A stretch of DNA of 64,000 nucleotides from Flavobacterium sediminis (GCF_003148385.1 NZ_CP029463.1:744001-808000), one strand, 5' to 3'; numbered from the stretch's first letter, positions 34,835-44,531 are shown. Program-made: numbers and translations. Notes: generated from the sequence alone by a model not told the origin.

Positions 34835-35925
34835 GACCTTACTAAGATTACGGTTAACAGGTAAGTAAAAGCGTAATATCCTAAAAGGACAAATCCGATG
34901 GATTTATTTTTTTCTTTCAGAAAATCTCCTTTTAACAATGGATAGATGATAATAATCCCTAACATAAACCAGGACAAATATGCAAAGCGATTTGAAAAGT
35001 TGGCTCTAATCACCAAAACCCAAAAAGCATTGGCAAACAGATAAATATTAAACATTCGTTGATAGAGCTTATCCTGAAAATTCTTCTTGAACAAATAATA
35101 CCAACCTGCATAAACTCCGGTGGCACTATATAGTAAAAAATCCCAACGAAAACCGGTTTGTGTAATTCCTTCATCAATTTGGTCTGTAAAATATTGGTCA
35201 ATTCGATGGTCGTCAAAACCGATATTTGCAAAAAATTCTACAAAATAATTCCCAAATATTAATGATATCGGGATACACAATAACCAGCCTTTCAGATAGT
35301 TTCGAGAATCGTTATTAAAATATGTCAGTGCTAATCCCATTGTGGGTAAAACCATTGTTTTATGAAAAAAACAGGACAGTATGAGTAACGGAATCATTAT
35401 GGCTCTTTTATCTATATAGATCAAAGAAAATAAGAAAAATGAAGTTGCCATTCCGTTACGAATACCATTAGTTCCGTATGCCCAAAAGGACAATGATCCA
35501 ACCAGAATAAAAAAAGAATAGTACCAATATTTTCCGAACCATTTTACAGATAATATATACAATGGAACAATATAAAGGAGCGCACAAACTAAAAAGAATG
35601 TTTCTACATTCATGATCTGAGAACAAAAATCCATAAACCAGTAGAACGCATAATCTTCTGTTACAATAAGCGGATTATTTTCCTGAAAACGTTCAAAGGA
35701 ATAAGCATACATGGTCATATCGACAAAAACCCCGCTAATAGGCCGCAATCCGATATACAACACTACAAATAATAAGGCAAAATGACCAAAGTAATTCACA
35801 AAACGAATATTTTTATAATCATCAATAGCCAACACAAAAGAGTGCAGCAACGTTGCCATTAAAAAGAATAGCAGCATTTGAAAATAAATGGTTGTATAGC
35901 TCTCTATCGGAACAAAGTCAAACAT
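34831..35925 (-). CDS. EpsG/Wzy-type polysaccharide polymerase
   Basis: A 364-residue integral membrane protein with about ten hydrophobic segments. It carries the EpsG family pattern: DMTMYAYSFERF early on, then YGTNGIRNGMATSFFLFSLIY (shown in two overlapping parts, YGTNGIRNGMA and MATSFFLFSLIY) and SCFFHKTMVLP. Proteins of this family act as Wzy polymerases that join repeat units on the periplasmic side. It is followed by one GT2 gene and preceded by the pyruvyl transferase. This is the only polymerase candidate in the window. Confidence 0.85.
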   Translation of the reverse strand: MFDFVPIESYTTIYFQMLLFFLMATLLHSFVLAIDDYKNIRFVNYFGHFALLFVVLYIGLRPISGVFVDMTMYAYSFERFQENNPLIVTEDYAFYWFMDFCSQIMNVETFFLVCALLYIVPLYILSVKWFGKYWYYSFFILVGSLSFWAYGTNGIRNGMATSFFLFSLIYIDKRAIMIPLLILSCFFHKTMVLPTMGLALTYFNNDSRNYLKGWLLCIPISLIFGNYFVEFFANIGFDDHRIDQYFTDQIDEGITQTGFRWDFLLYSATGVYAGWYYLFKKNFQDKLYQRMFNIYLFANAFWVLVIRANFSNRFAYLSWFMLGIIIIYPLLKGDFLKEKNKSIGFVLLGYYAFTYLLTVILVRS

Positions 35926-36990
35926 TTAGCAGGTTAATTGTTCTTTAAGTGGTTCGAATCGTTCTTTTAACGAATGGTATTTTCGCTGACTAAATTTATT
36001 AAAAATATCTTGTATTGCTACTTCAAATGCTGAAACTGAAAATTCACGCATCAAAATAATGGGGGCATACTCTTTTATCCAATTGTATGATTCTTCTATT
36101 TTATGGTTGTTATTCAGAAATACAATACAAGGCGTATTGGTAATATAACTGAAGATCATTCCGTGAAGCCTGTCTGTTATTACCAATTCTGATGTTTTGT
36201 ATTGGGTCCATATTTTTTCCAGTTCTGCGTCACATGCTGCTTCAGAAAGGTCTCCTTTATTTAGATGTGTGTCATAAAAAGCAACTTGTTGAAATCGGTT
36301 TGAAATAAAATCCAGCAGTTGTTTTTCGTCGTCCTTAGTCAATAATTTTTCATCATCTTTTCTCAAACTTAGGGTAACTCCTTTTCGTTCTAATTGCGGT
36401 TCTGACTGGTCCAGACTTAAAACAATATCGGGTGTCAAAAAGGATCTCACTTCGGGAAATGCTTTTTGCATCCATCCGAATGACTTTTGCTCCCTGAGAA
36501 AAAATGCCAAATTGGGATGTTTTGAATAACATCTTTGAGCTGTTTTCAGTGCTTTTTTCCCTTTTTCGGAAGGCGAAAAATCAAAAGTCTGCGGAAAAGA
36601 AATAATTTTATTATCCGGGAAATTCTCTACAACCAACTGGCGTAATGTTTCGATCTGATCGTACAGATCTCCGAAATTCCCTCCTCCTACAGTAGTAATC
36701 TTATCCTTAGGATTCAAAATAGATTTTGCCCATACAATTCCTTCTAAGGTTTTGCTGATAGGAATCGGAATTACTTTATAATCCGGACATGTTTCGGCAA
36801 TGAATTTTTTTTGCGCATACGTAATAGCCACATCTCCCAGATTGCTGTAATTAGCCGCTAAAAAAACAACTATTTTTTTATCCGAACTATTTTCTTTTCT
36901 GTCTTTAAAATAGTGTAACGATTTAAATTGTTGTAAAAACAGTAAGGTTCTGATTTTATATGAAAAGGGGATGTATCGGGTAAGTGACAT
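35926..36990 (-). CDS. Polysaccharide pyruvyl transferase family protein
   Basis: A 354-residue enzyme of the PS_pyruv_trans family (Bacillus EpsO/EpsI-like) that adds a pyruvate ketal from phosphoenolpyruvate to a sugar. Motifs include NYSNLGDVAITYAQ near residue 48, TVGGGNFGDLYD (about 99-110), ISFPQTFDF and the C-terminal ELVITDRLHGMIFSYI with the family's conserved Arg-Leu-His. No membrane helix. It fits tightly between polymerase and GT2 genes. Pyruvylation would give the polymer a negative charge. Confidence 0.88.
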   Translation of the reverse strand: MSLTRYIPFSYKIRTLLFLQQFKSLHYFKDRKENSSDKKIVVFLAANYSNLGDVAITYAQKKFIAETCPDYKVIPIPISKTLEGIVWAKSILNPKDKITTVGGGNFGDLYDQIETLRQLVVENFPDNKIISFPQTFDFSPSEKGKKALKTAQRCYSKHPNLAFFLREQKSFGWMQKAFPEVRSFLTPDIVLSLDQSEPQLERKGVTLSLRKDDEKLLTKDDEKQLLDFISNRFQQVAFYDTHLNKGDLSEAACDAELEKIWTQYKTSELVITDRLHGMIFSYITNTPCIVFLNNNHKIEESYNWIKEYAPIILMREFSVSAFEVAIQDIFNKFSQRKYHSLKERFEPLKEQLTC

Positions 36991-37995
36991 TTATTTTAGC
37001 ATTTTGCACAACGCAAACAAAAATACAACTCTTTTGTGTAAAACAATGTTTTTATAAAGCTTATCCGTGACTGTTTGGGGTTGGTAATACACTATCAATT
37101 CCTGCATTCTGTTGTTATGCAACATCATTTTCAGGTAATTAAATTTTTCTCGTTCAGATAAATTATTTTTAAATGCAAATAAATTATTGGCACAATAACG
37201 CAATCCTAACATTAAACTATTCGCCAAAACCGTTTTTTTATCATTTACAGAAAAATTCCAAACTGATAAAAATTGATTCAGAGCTTCATCTTTTTGCAAA
37301 TAAAGGGCAAATGAATTGGCATGAAAGGTTTTTATCAAGGTTGTCACCGGGCGATTGATATAGTGGTACAAGGCTTGGTTGCAAAAAACAATCGCATCGG
37401 TTTTAGCTAAAACCTGAGCATTAAACAATATGTCTTCTACTAATGAAATCCCTTTTGGAAAAAAAAGTTGATTGTCTTTTAAAAATTGATGTTTGTATAG
37501 TTTATTCCAGGCATAACCTAATAAGCCTAATTGTTTTTCGGTAAATGCCGTTTGTTGTTTTCCTTTTTCTAAAATAGTGTCTTCTGTTGTTACCTCTTCC
37601 GTTTGGATCATTTCCCCGTTGCCATTTTCAGTATCCAATTGGTAACCAAATACCAAAACATCATATTGACGAATATGTTGCAAAGCTACCTCCAGCAGGT
37701 CAGGTTCGATCCAATCGTCACTATCCATAAAATAGATGTATTCTCCTTGTGCTTTTTGTAAGCCAAAATTCCGCGCATCCGATAAACCGCCATTTTCTTT
37801 GTGATGCCATTGCACGCGCGTATCCGCTACAAAACGTTCTGTTTGAGCTACGCTATTATCTTTCGTTCCATCATTAATCAGTAATAGTTCAAAATCAATA
37901 AAGGTCTGTTTTAAAACAGAGGTAACAGCCTTTTCAATGTATCTTTCTACATTGTAAACCGGCATAATCACTGAAATTTTTGGCTGACTATTCAT
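36991..37995 (-). CDS. GT2 family glycosyltransferase
   Basis: A 334-residue GT2 enzyme with ISVIMPVYNVERYIEKAVTS at the N-terminus, LINDGTKDNS (39-48), GLSDARNFGL and FMDSDDWIEP (89-98). The acceptor side has LVEDILFNAQ, a typical ED base. The C-terminus is basic and hydrophobic. It abuts the pyruvyl transferase gene and overlaps the GT4 stop upstream by 4 bases. Similar in style to EpsJ. Donor unknown. Confidence 0.9.
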   Translation of the reverse strand: MNSQPKISVIMPVYNVERYIEKAVTSVLKQTFIDFELLLINDGTKDNSVAQTERFVADTRVQWHHKENGGLSDARNFGLQKAQGEYIYFMDSDDWIEPDLLEVALQHIRQYDVLVFGYQLDTENGNGEMIQTEEVTTEDTILEKGKQQTAFTEKQLGLLGYAWNKLYKHQFLKDNQLFFPKGISLVEDILFNAQVLAKTDAIVFCNQALYHYINRPVTTLIKTFHANSFALYLQKDEALNQFLSVWNFSVNDKKTVLANSLMLGLRYCANNLFAFKNNLSEREKFNYLKMMLHNNRMQELIVYYQPQTVTDKLYKNIVLHKRVVFLFALCKMLK

Positions 37996-39101
37996 GCTAA
38001 CGAATCGAATAGATTTTCTACTTTCTGAACGGAATTTTGCTTTATAAAATACGTTTTTCGTTCTATCGCTTTGCTCTTCCAGTACTGAAGTTCTTCTTTT
38101 GACTGTAATACTTTTTCAACAGCTTGCAACAAAGCTTCTTCATTGTTTTTAGTTATAATTCCGAATCGGCTATCGTCTAAAATAGCAGTCATTCCGGAAC
38201 AATCTGTAGTAATCACAGGAACTTCTAACAATAAAGCTTCTATAATTGCGGTATTGTAGCCTTCATTATATGAGGAACAAATATACAAATCTGCCTGTTG
38301 TAAGATTGCATACGGATTTTCCTGAAAGCCGAGCAAAACTACATTTTCCTTTAGTTCATTTTCTGTTATAAACTTTTGAAACTTCCCACCCAATTCGCCT
38401 TCGCCTAAAATGTGAAGTTTAAAGCGAAAACCTTTCTTTTTTAACTGCAAAACAATACGAAGTAATCTATCGTAACCTTTTACCTCAACCAATCTGCCGA
38501 TGGTTACCAAATTGAGAACTTCTTTCGTAAACTCTATTTTCGGTTTTTCCTCAGCTTTTTCCAAAATTGCATTTACATCCAAAGCGTTTTCGATTACCTG
38601 AACCTTCGTTTCGTCTAAAGTCGGAATAGCCTTCAACAAAGATTTTTTTGCCAAATCGGACACACAAACTATAGCATCAAAAGCCTGATATGCTTTTTCC
38701 GTTTCTGCATAGCTCCTAAATGTTTGCGACAAAAGTTTTACATCTGCATTCGTATGCAGCCAGGCTATTTTTTTGGTCTCTTCAGGAAATGCAGAAGCTA
38801 TACGGGTAGGTACATGCTCCAGATAGGCTACAACAATATCATACTTATCTTTAGCTATCCATTGAGCCAAAAAGCGAGGAGAAATTATTTTTTGCAAAAC
38901 GGAATAACCTCTAAAAACCTTTTTGAAGCTACTATATTGTTTGACCGCAGGATCAAGATTCTTTCGATTGACCCCTTCTTCAAAAATGGTAAAGAGAGTA
39001 ATTTCGTATTTTTCTTTGGAAAGATTATTGAGTAAATCTACCAGGACTTTTTCTGCTCCGCCTCCTTTTAGATCAGGATGAATAAAGAGTATTTTTTTCA
39101 T
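37992..39101 (-). CDS. GT4 family glycosyltransferase
   Basis: A 369-residue GT4 enzyme: ILFIHPDLKGGGAEKVLVDL at the N-terminus (glycine-rich GGGAEK loop), IAWLHTNAD, then VIENALDVNAI at the domain hinge. The donor domain has LVTIGRLVEVKGYDRLLRI and SSYNEGYNTAIIEALLLEVP with the E-x7-E pattern. It resembles EpsF and amylovoran AmsD-like enzymes. Coupled by ATGA overlaps to both neighbours. Acceptor and donor unknown. Confidence 0.9.
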   Translation of the reverse strand: MKKILFIHPDLKGGGAEKVLVDLLNNLSKEKYEITLFTIFEEGVNRKNLDPAVKQYSSFKKVFRGYSVLQKIISPRFLAQWIAKDKYDIVVAYLEHVPTRIASAFPEETKKIAWLHTNADVKLLSQTFRSYAETEKAYQAFDAIVCVSDLAKKSLLKAIPTLDETKVQVIENALDVNAILEKAEEKPKIEFTKEVLNLVTIGRLVEVKGYDRLLRIVLQLKKKGFRFKLHILGEGELGGKFQKFITENELKENVVLLGFQENPYAILQQADLYICSSYNEGYNTAIIEALLLEVPVITTDCSGMTAILDDSRFGIITKNNEEALLQAVEKVLQSKEELQYWKSKAIERKTYFIKQNSVQKVENLFDSLA

Positions 39102-40498
39102 GGTAGTTTAGCTTTGATCTTTTGGTATAGCAAACTTACATCTTGTCGGTTGATCCACCAAACAAAAAGCAACGACACAACAGGCAACAGATATTGGATC
39201 CCTTCTATTTCCCAATAATTAGCTAAACTAATCAATATAAATGCCAACAGCATTTTAACAAAGGAAACTATCGGGAACTGAATATTAAAATAGGATTTTG
39301 TTTGCCACAAACGCATCAAAAACAAGATCAAATAGCCTATTGTGATTGCAAAAGAGGCTCCATATAAGCCGTATTTCGGAATCGTCATGTACGATATTGC
39401 AATTACGACTAAGCCTCCCGCAATACTACTGCTTAAGGCTCCTGATGTTTTTTTTGCACTCAAATAACCTGTTCCGTAAAACCCTGCCAGCGCATTGAAT
39501 ACAATTCCTACAAGCAATAAAGCTGTGTATTCCCAGGAATCATAAAAATCTGCGCTTACAAAATGGGTAAGAAAGACTTTATTGCATCCGACGATTACAA
39601 TGGAAACGGAAAACAAGAACACAACATATTTTCCCAGAATGCGAGTATAATACAGATCGCGTTCTTTATCGGCATACATAGCAATCGCTTTTTCCTGCCA
39701 GGCAAGATAAAACACATTGATCAGCAACAGAACTATTGTCGGTAATTTATAAGCGATGGCGAATATTCCATTTGCAGATGCTCCCAAAAAAAGTAAAATC
39801 AGGTATCGGTTTGCCGAAGAAATTGCCCACCAGCTAACATTATTAGGAACTAAAGGCAATGAGAATTGCCATAGTTGCTTTGCCAATGACCAACTGAAAC
39901 TTTCTTTCTTTAAGTATTGAAATATTTTATTTTTAAGCACAACATACAGCAAGGATATAAAAGCTGCAATGGTATTAGCCAGCAAGAGTCCTTCCAATTT
40001 CCAGTCCAGTACAACTAAAAAAAAGACGGATAGTACAACATAAACTAAGGTGTATACTATACTGGAAACCACATAGCCTTTATTATCGCCAACAGCTCTC
40101 TGAAATTGCTGAAATAACAAATAAAAAGATTGAAAAAACAGCAGAGCAAAAATATAATTGGCATAAGGAACAGGGTAAAAGAAACTAACTACCACTTTGA
40201 GCAATGCCAAGAGAAAAACGCCTAAAAGGACCAAAGCAGTAGAGACCGTTAAGACTCCGGAGATATTCTCTTCTGATTTATCTTCTATCAGCCAACGTAA
40301 GATAGAATCTGTTAACTGAAAGGTTACAAAAGGAGTCAGCAAGCTGACTGTTACTAGGAACAGATCTAATTCTCCTACTTCTGCCTGAGTTAAATAGAAT
40401 GTCGTAAAAAAAACCAGAACAAAACTAAGCCCTTTAGTCGCAAGATTCCCAATAGTATAAATAATGGTTGTACTTAGTAAACTACCTGAAGTCTTCAA
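39098..40498 (-). CDS. Wzx-type oligosaccharide flippase (MATE/MVF superfamily)
   Basis: A 466-residue integral membrane protein with 12 to 14 hydrophobic segments, predicted to flip undecaprenyl-linked repeat units across the inner membrane for the EpsG-like polymerase. The N-terminal TTIIYTIGNLATKGLSFVLV and LPLVPNNVSWWAISSANRYL are typical of polysaccharide flippases. The reading begins with TTG at 40496-40498; no ATG lies upstream before an in-frame stop or within the first helix, so a non-ATG start is likely. It is the first glycan gene after cysN (46 bases). Confidence 0.88.
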   Translation of the reverse strand: MKTSGSLLSTTIIYTIGNLATKGLSFVLVFFTTFYLTQAEVGELDLFLVTVSLLTPFVTFQLTDSILRWLIEDKSEENISGVLTVSTALVLLGVFLLALLKVVVSFFYPVPYANYIFALLFFQSFYLLFQQFQRAVGDNKGYVVSSIVYTLVYVVLSVFFLVVLDWKLEGLLLANTIAAFISLLYVVLKNKIFQYLKKESFSWSLAKQLWQFSLPLVPNNVSWWAISSANRYLILLFLGASANGIFAIAYKLPTIVLLLINVFYLAWQEKAIAMYADKERDLYYTRILGKYVVFLFSVSIVIVGCNKVFLTHFVSADFYDSWEYTALLLVGIVFNALAGFYGTGYLSAKKTSGALSSSIAGGLVVIAISYMTIPKYGLYGASFAITIGYLILFLMRLWQTKSYFNIQFPIVSFVKMLLAFILISLANYWEIEGIQYLLPVVSLLFVWWINRQDVSLLYQKIKAKLP

Positions 40499-40544
40499 TT
40501 CTGTTCCGGTGATTTTTTTAATTATATGTTAAGCGAGAAATGAT

Positions 40545-41801
40545 TTATATGATCATTCCGGCAGCCACCGTTTCGTTTGTTCCCTCATCAATTAATATAA
40601 AGCTTCCTGTTAATCTATTGTCTCTATACGAATCGATCATTAACGGTTTTGTTGTTCTGAGTTTTACTCTTCCGATATCATTCATCTGAAAGTCTTTATC
40701 TTCTTCATTTCTTTCATATGTATTGATATTCACTTTATAAACCACATCTTTAATCATGGCTTTTTGCTCATTGGAAGTATGTAAAATTGAATATTTTGCA
40801 CGAGGCTGGGCTTGTTTATTGTTTAGCCAACAGATCATAGCATCAAACTCTTGTGAAGGTTCCGGTGAATTGTTGGTTTTCACTATCATATCACCCCTAC
40901 TGATATCGATATCGTCTTCAAGAGTAATAGAAACAGACATTGGTGCAAATGCCTCCTCCAGTGACTGGTCATAAAAATCTATTGTTTTTATCTTTGATGT
41001 AAAACCTGAAGGAAGAATTGTTACATTATCTCCTTTTCGGTAAATTCCGCTTAATATTCTCCCGGCATATCCTCTGTAATCAATAAACTCGTCTTTCTGC
41101 GGACGTAAAACGGTCTGCACAGCAAAACGGGCATCAATTTTATTATTATCACTACTGATATGCATGGTTTCTAATGTATTTAAAAGCGGCGACCCTTTAA
41201 ACCAAGACATTTGTTCTGAAGCGTTTACGACATTGTCTCCAACCAAAGCACTTATCGGAATAAACCGAACATCTTTGATCAATAATTTTGAAGAGAAACT
41301 TTCATAATCGGAAACAATATTATTAAATACTTCTTCTGAATACTCTACTAAATCCATTTTATTCACACAAACAATCACATGCGGTATTTGCAAAAGTGAT
41401 GCTATATAGGAATGTCTTTTGGTTTGTTCTATAACTCCTTTTCTGGCATCAATCAAGATGATTGCTACGTTAGCCGTTGATGCTCCTGTTACCATATTTC
41501 GGGTATATTGAATATGTCCCGGAGTATCGGCTATAATGAATTTTCTTTTAGGAGTCGTAAAATACCGATAGGCAACATCAATGGTAATTCCTTGTTCTCT
41601 TTCATCTCGAAGTCCGTCAGTAAACAACGCTAAATCTACTCCGTCGTATCCTTTCTTCTTGCTTGTATTTTCTATAGCCGCTATCTGGTCTTCAAAAATA
41701 GATTTTGAATCGTATAATAGTCTTCCTATAAGTGTACTTTTACCATCATCAACACTACCTGCGGTTGCTAAACGTAATAACTGATTATTGTCTATTTGCA
41801 T
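40545..41801 (-). CDS. cysN: Sulfate adenylyltransferase subunit 1 (GTPase)
   Basis: A 418-residue GTPase that drives the CysD reaction, sulfate + ATP to APS. GTP-binding motifs are G1 GSVDDGKST (15-23), G3 DTPGH (92-96) and G4 NKMD (147-150), followed by two beta-barrel domains as in EF-Tu-like proteins, ending GSFILIDEGTNETVAAG. It is a stand-alone CysN, not fused to CysC. Gene order cysC-cysD-cysN (transcription order) sits between flippase and nucleotide-sugar genes of the glycan locus. Its product is needed for both PAPS and cysteine synthesis; the only other cysN trace in the window is a pseudogene at 54816-54887. Confidence 0.95.
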   Translation of the reverse strand: MQIDNNQLLRLATAGSVDDGKSTLIGRLLYDSKSIFEDQIAAIENTSKKKGYDGVDLALFTDGLRDEREQGITIDVAYRYFTTPKRKFIIADTPGHIQYTRNMVTGASTANVAIILIDARKGVIEQTKRHSYIASLLQIPHVIVCVNKMDLVEYSEEVFNNIVSDYESFSSKLLIKDVRFIPISALVGDNVVNASEQMSWFKGSPLLNTLETMHISSDNNKIDARFAVQTVLRPQKDEFIDYRGYAGRILSGIYRKGDNVTILPSGFTSKIKTIDFYDQSLEEAFAPMSVSITLEDDIDISRGDMIVKTNNSPEPSQEFDAMICWLNNKQAQPRAKYSILHTSNEQKAMIKDVVYKVNINTYERNEEDKDFQMNDIGRVKLRTTKPLMIDSYRDNRLTGSFILIDEGTNETVAAGMII

Positions 41802-41810
41802 ATTCTTTTT

Positions 41811-42716
41811 TTAAAAGTATCCTTGTCTTTTTCTATCTTCCATAGCTGATTCAGAACGTTTATCATCTGCTCTGTTCCCTCGCTCCGTCAATCTCATTGC
41901 TGCTACTTCTTCAACAATCTTATGTAGCGTATCAGCATCAGATTCGATACCACCGGTGATTGTAATATCTCCCAGTGTTCTGAATCGGATTTTTTTGAAT
42001 TCGATTTTTTCGTTCTCTTCTAATTTCAAAAATTCAGAGTTCGGAATCCATGCATCATTTCTCCAGACTACTTCTCTTTCATGAGCAAAATACAAAGAAG
42101 GTATCGCTATATTTTCTCTTTTAATATAATTCCAAACGTCTAACTCTGTCCAATTACTAATCGGAAAAGCTCTGAAATGCTCTCCTTGAAAATGTTTTCC
42201 GTTGAGTAAATTCCAAAGTTCCGGACGTTGATTCTTAGGATCCCATTGTCCGAAATCATCCCGATGAGAGAAGAAACGTTCTTTTGCTCTTGCTTTTTCT
42301 TCATCTCTTCTTCCTCCTCCTATAGCACAATCTATCTTATTTGTTTCTATAGCATCCAGAAGTGTTGTTGTTTGCAACGCATTTCTTGAAGCGTTTTTGC
42401 CTTTTTCTTCTGCTACTCTTCCTTGATTGATCGATTCCTGAACAGAACCTACAATCAATCCTACCCCTAACTCTTTTATCAAGTCGTCTCTGAACTTCAT
42501 TGTTTCCGGAAAATTATGACCGGTATCGATATGCATTAACGGAAAAGGGATACTAGACGGGTAAAAAGCTTTCTTAGCCAAATGGGTTACAACAATTGAA
42601 TCTTTCCCTCCTGAAAACAGGATGACAGGATTTTGAAATTGAGCCCAAACTTCCCTAAGGATAAAAATTGCTTCAGCTTCTAATTCATCTAAGTAATTCA
42701 AATAATATTTACTCAT
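41811..42716 (-). CDS. cysD: Sulfate adenylyltransferase subunit 2
   Basis: A 301-residue PP-loop adenylyltransferase of the CysD family. The PP-loop is LFSGGKDSIVVTHLA (33-47), followed by PFPLMHIDTGHNFPET, IGGGRRDEEKARAKERFFS and NWTELDVWNYI, all diagnostic of CysD. Length is normal. It forms the ATP sulfurylase with CysN, encoded nine bases downstream, and its start overlaps the end of cysC by 8 bases. The N-terminus (YYLNYLDELEAEAIFILREV) differs from the decayed cysD beside cysH, so the two are separate lineages. Confidence 0.95.
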   Translation of the reverse strand: MSKYYLNYLDELEAEAIFILREVWAQFQNPVILFSGGKDSIVVTHLAKKAFYPSSIPFPLMHIDTGHNFPETMKFRDDLIKELGVGLIVGSVQESINQGRVAEEKGKNASRNALQTTTLLDAIETNKIDCAIGGGRRDEEKARAKERFFSHRDDFGQWDPKNQRPELWNLLNGKHFQGEHFRAFPISNWTELDVWNYIKRENIAIPSLYFAHEREVVWRNDAWIPNSEFLKLEENEKIEFKKIRFRTLGDITITGGIESDADTLHKIVEEVAAMRLTERGNRADDKRSESAMEDRKRQGYF

Positions 42717-43308
42717 GATGTGTTATCTTATCTTTTATTTTTTCAAAAATCAAATTTACAGAATTTTCAAGACTTAGCTTAGAGGTATCTATACAAATAT
42801 CAGGATTGACAGGTTTTTCATAAGGAGACGAAATTCCCGTAAAGTCTTTTATCAGTCCTTTTCTGGCTTTTTCATACAGTCCTTTCACATCTCTTTTTTC
42901 ACATTCCTCAAGTGGTGTATCTACAAATACCTCTACATAGTTCTCCGAACCGACAATCTCTTTAACAAGCGTTCTGTATTCTTCCAAAGGAGATACAAAA
43001 CTGGCTAAAACAACCGTTCCTGAATCTAAAAAAAGACGAGCTACTTCTGCAACTCTTCTGATATTCTCTTTTCTGTCTTCAATAGAAAAACTCAAATTAG
43101 AATTTAAGCCCCCTCTAACATTATCCCCATCTAAAAGATAGGTTTTAAAATTCAAGTCAAACAATTTTCGCTCTAACATTCCGGCAACTGTTGACTTTCC
43201 GGATCCTGATAATCCGGTAAACCAAACTAAAACGGCTTTTTGTTTTAAAAGCTCCTGTCGTTTAGCTTTATTAATTTCAAAAGTATGTTCATGAATATTA
43301 GTACTCAT
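42709..43308 (-). CDS. cysC: Adenylyl-sulfate kinase (APS kinase)
   Basis: A 199-residue kinase that converts APS to PAPS, the donor for sulfotransferases. Walker A is GLSGSGKST (32-40); DGDNVRGGLN (60-69) and the ENIRRVAEVARLF helix bind APS, and the FTGISSPYEKP lid is present. The ATG at 43306-43308 is used; a TTG two codons upstream is less likely. It overlaps cysD by 8 bases and the DUF2061 gene by 11 bases. Because the CysH in this window looks like an APS reductase, CysC is probably dedicated to sulfation (inference). Confidence 0.95.
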   Translation of the reverse strand: MSTNIHEHTFEINKAKRQELLKQKAVLVWFTGLSGSGKSTVAGMLERKLFDLNFKTYLLDGDNVRGGLNSNLSFSIEDRKENIRRVAEVARLFLDSGTVVLASFVSPLEEYRTLVKEIVGSENYVEVFVDTPLEECEKRDVKGLYEKARKGLIKDFTGISSPYEKPVNPDICIDTSKLSLENSVNLIFEKIKDKITHHE

Positions 43309-43732
43309 CGTCAACTGTTTTTATTATTCCAAATTTTATACGATACCAAACTCTTTCATGTAAGTAATACAGTATCATTTTTGTTACCACTTCAAAAATA
43401 CTAATCTTTATCCCGATAAACGGATCTCCTGAGATCAGCCATCCTAATATAAAAGTATCTATCGAACCTACTATTCTCCAAGACATTGCTTTCAGTAAAT
43501 GTCTTTTTCTACTATCTTCATTCAGTCCTAATCGGCTAAGATCTACTCTATACCATATCCGTTCGTGCAGATAATACAAGGTCATTTTAGTAATGAGTTC
43601 TGCAACTCCTACTTTTAAACCTACCCACGGATTAGCAGTGATAAACCACGAAAGCAGCATAGTATCTAATGTGCCCACGATACGCCATGTAATTGCTTTT
43701 GTAATATGTCGTATTGGCGAAACTTTACTCAT
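43298..43732 (-). CDS. Tandem-DUF2061 membrane protein
   Basis: A 144-residue small membrane protein made of two DUF2061 repeats (about 11-63 and 80-131). Each has WRIVGxxDT, a hydrophobic helix, a Gly-rich turn and TKMxLYYLHERxWYR. The function of DUF2061 is unknown to me; the domain is often found next to sulfate-assimilation genes. Here it is wedged between cysC and cysQ with overlaps on both sides, and a single-repeat relative lies next to cysH (55738-55974). Possible roles include helping sulfate uptake or anchoring the sulfate-activating enzymes; neither is shown by the sequence. Confidence 0.85.
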   Translation of the reverse strand: MSKVSPIRHITKAITWRIVGTLDTMLLSWFITANPWVGLKVGVAELITKMTLYYLHERIWYRVDLSRLGLNEDSRKRHLLKAMSWRIVGSIDTFILGWLISGDPFIGIKISIFEVVTKMILYYLHERVWYRIKFGIIKTVDDEY

Positions 43733-44528
43733 TTTCTACTACAAAGCTCGGGTTGAGTAAATTTTCTTTATTATACTGTAGTTCTTTACCTGTTTCTTGG
43801 TTTATGACCTTAACTCCTACTGCATTACAAATTGCCTGTCCGGCCGCTGTATCCCACTCCATCGTTGGCGCTAATCGCGGATAAACATGTGCTTTACCGC
43901 TTGCTACCAGACAAAATTTTAATGAGCTTCCGGCATTCACTTTATTTATCTTCGTAAAATCTTTCTCTAATTCTTTAATAAATTGTTCCGTTTCTTCATT
44001 CAAATGTGAATTGCTGCATACTACATTAATTTCAGATAATGGAGAAACCGGTTGTAATAGAACTGCATTTTTCATATAATCTTCCAATGAAAAAACTGCA
44101 TTTACATTCTTGTAATAATAGCTTTCTTTTTCAGTAACGAACCCTACATACAGTTCTTTTGAAACGGGCACATAAATCACTCCGAAAACAGGGCGTCCTT
44201 GTTCAATCAATGCAATGTTTACTGTAAATTGTCCGTTCCTTTTTATAAACTCTTTTGTCCCGTCTAACGGATCAACTAACCAACAGGTATTCCAAGTTTT
44301 TCGCAAAGAATAATCTGCATTTTTGATTTCCTCACTTATAATGGGAATATCCGTTGCTGTCAAAAAGTTTTTTATGATCTCATTTGATTCTTTATCAGCG
44401 ATAGTTAAAGGAGAATCATCCTCTTTTACAATAACCTCTCCGTCAAAATTATTATAGATCTCGTTTACTTTTTCTCCGGCTTTTACAGCAGCTTGTATCG
44501 CTATTTCAAAATTTTTATTCAACATCAT
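43725..44528 (-). CDS. cysQ: 3'(2'),5'-bisphosphate nucleotidase (PAP phosphatase)
   Basis: A 267-residue lithium-sensitive-type phosphatase of the inositol monophosphatase fold. The metal site includes SEE (65-67) and WLVDPLDGTKEF (83-94), and the C-terminal motif WDTAAGQAI supplies another metal ligand. It hydrolyses PAP, the inhibitory by-product of sulfotransferases, to AMP. Being in one unit with cysC, cysD and cysN, and in the same locus as two sulfotransferases, it completes a supply-and-clearance set for sulfation. Starts ATGATG; overlaps the DUF2061 gene by 8 bases. Confidence 0.93.
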   Translation of the reverse strand: MMLNKNFEIAIQAAVKAGEKVNEIYNNFDGEVIVKEDDSPLTIADKESNEIIKNFLTATDIPIISEEIKNADYSLRKTWNTCWLVDPLDGTKEFIKRNGQFTVNIALIEQGRPVFGVIYVPVSKELYVGFVTEKESYYYKNVNAVFSLEDYMKNAVLLQPVSPLSEINVVCSNSHLNEETEQFIKELEKDFTKINKVNAGSSLKFCLVASGKAHVYPRLAPTMEWDTAAGQAICNAVGVKVINQETGKELQYNKENLLNPSFVVENE

Positions 44529-44531
44529 TTA

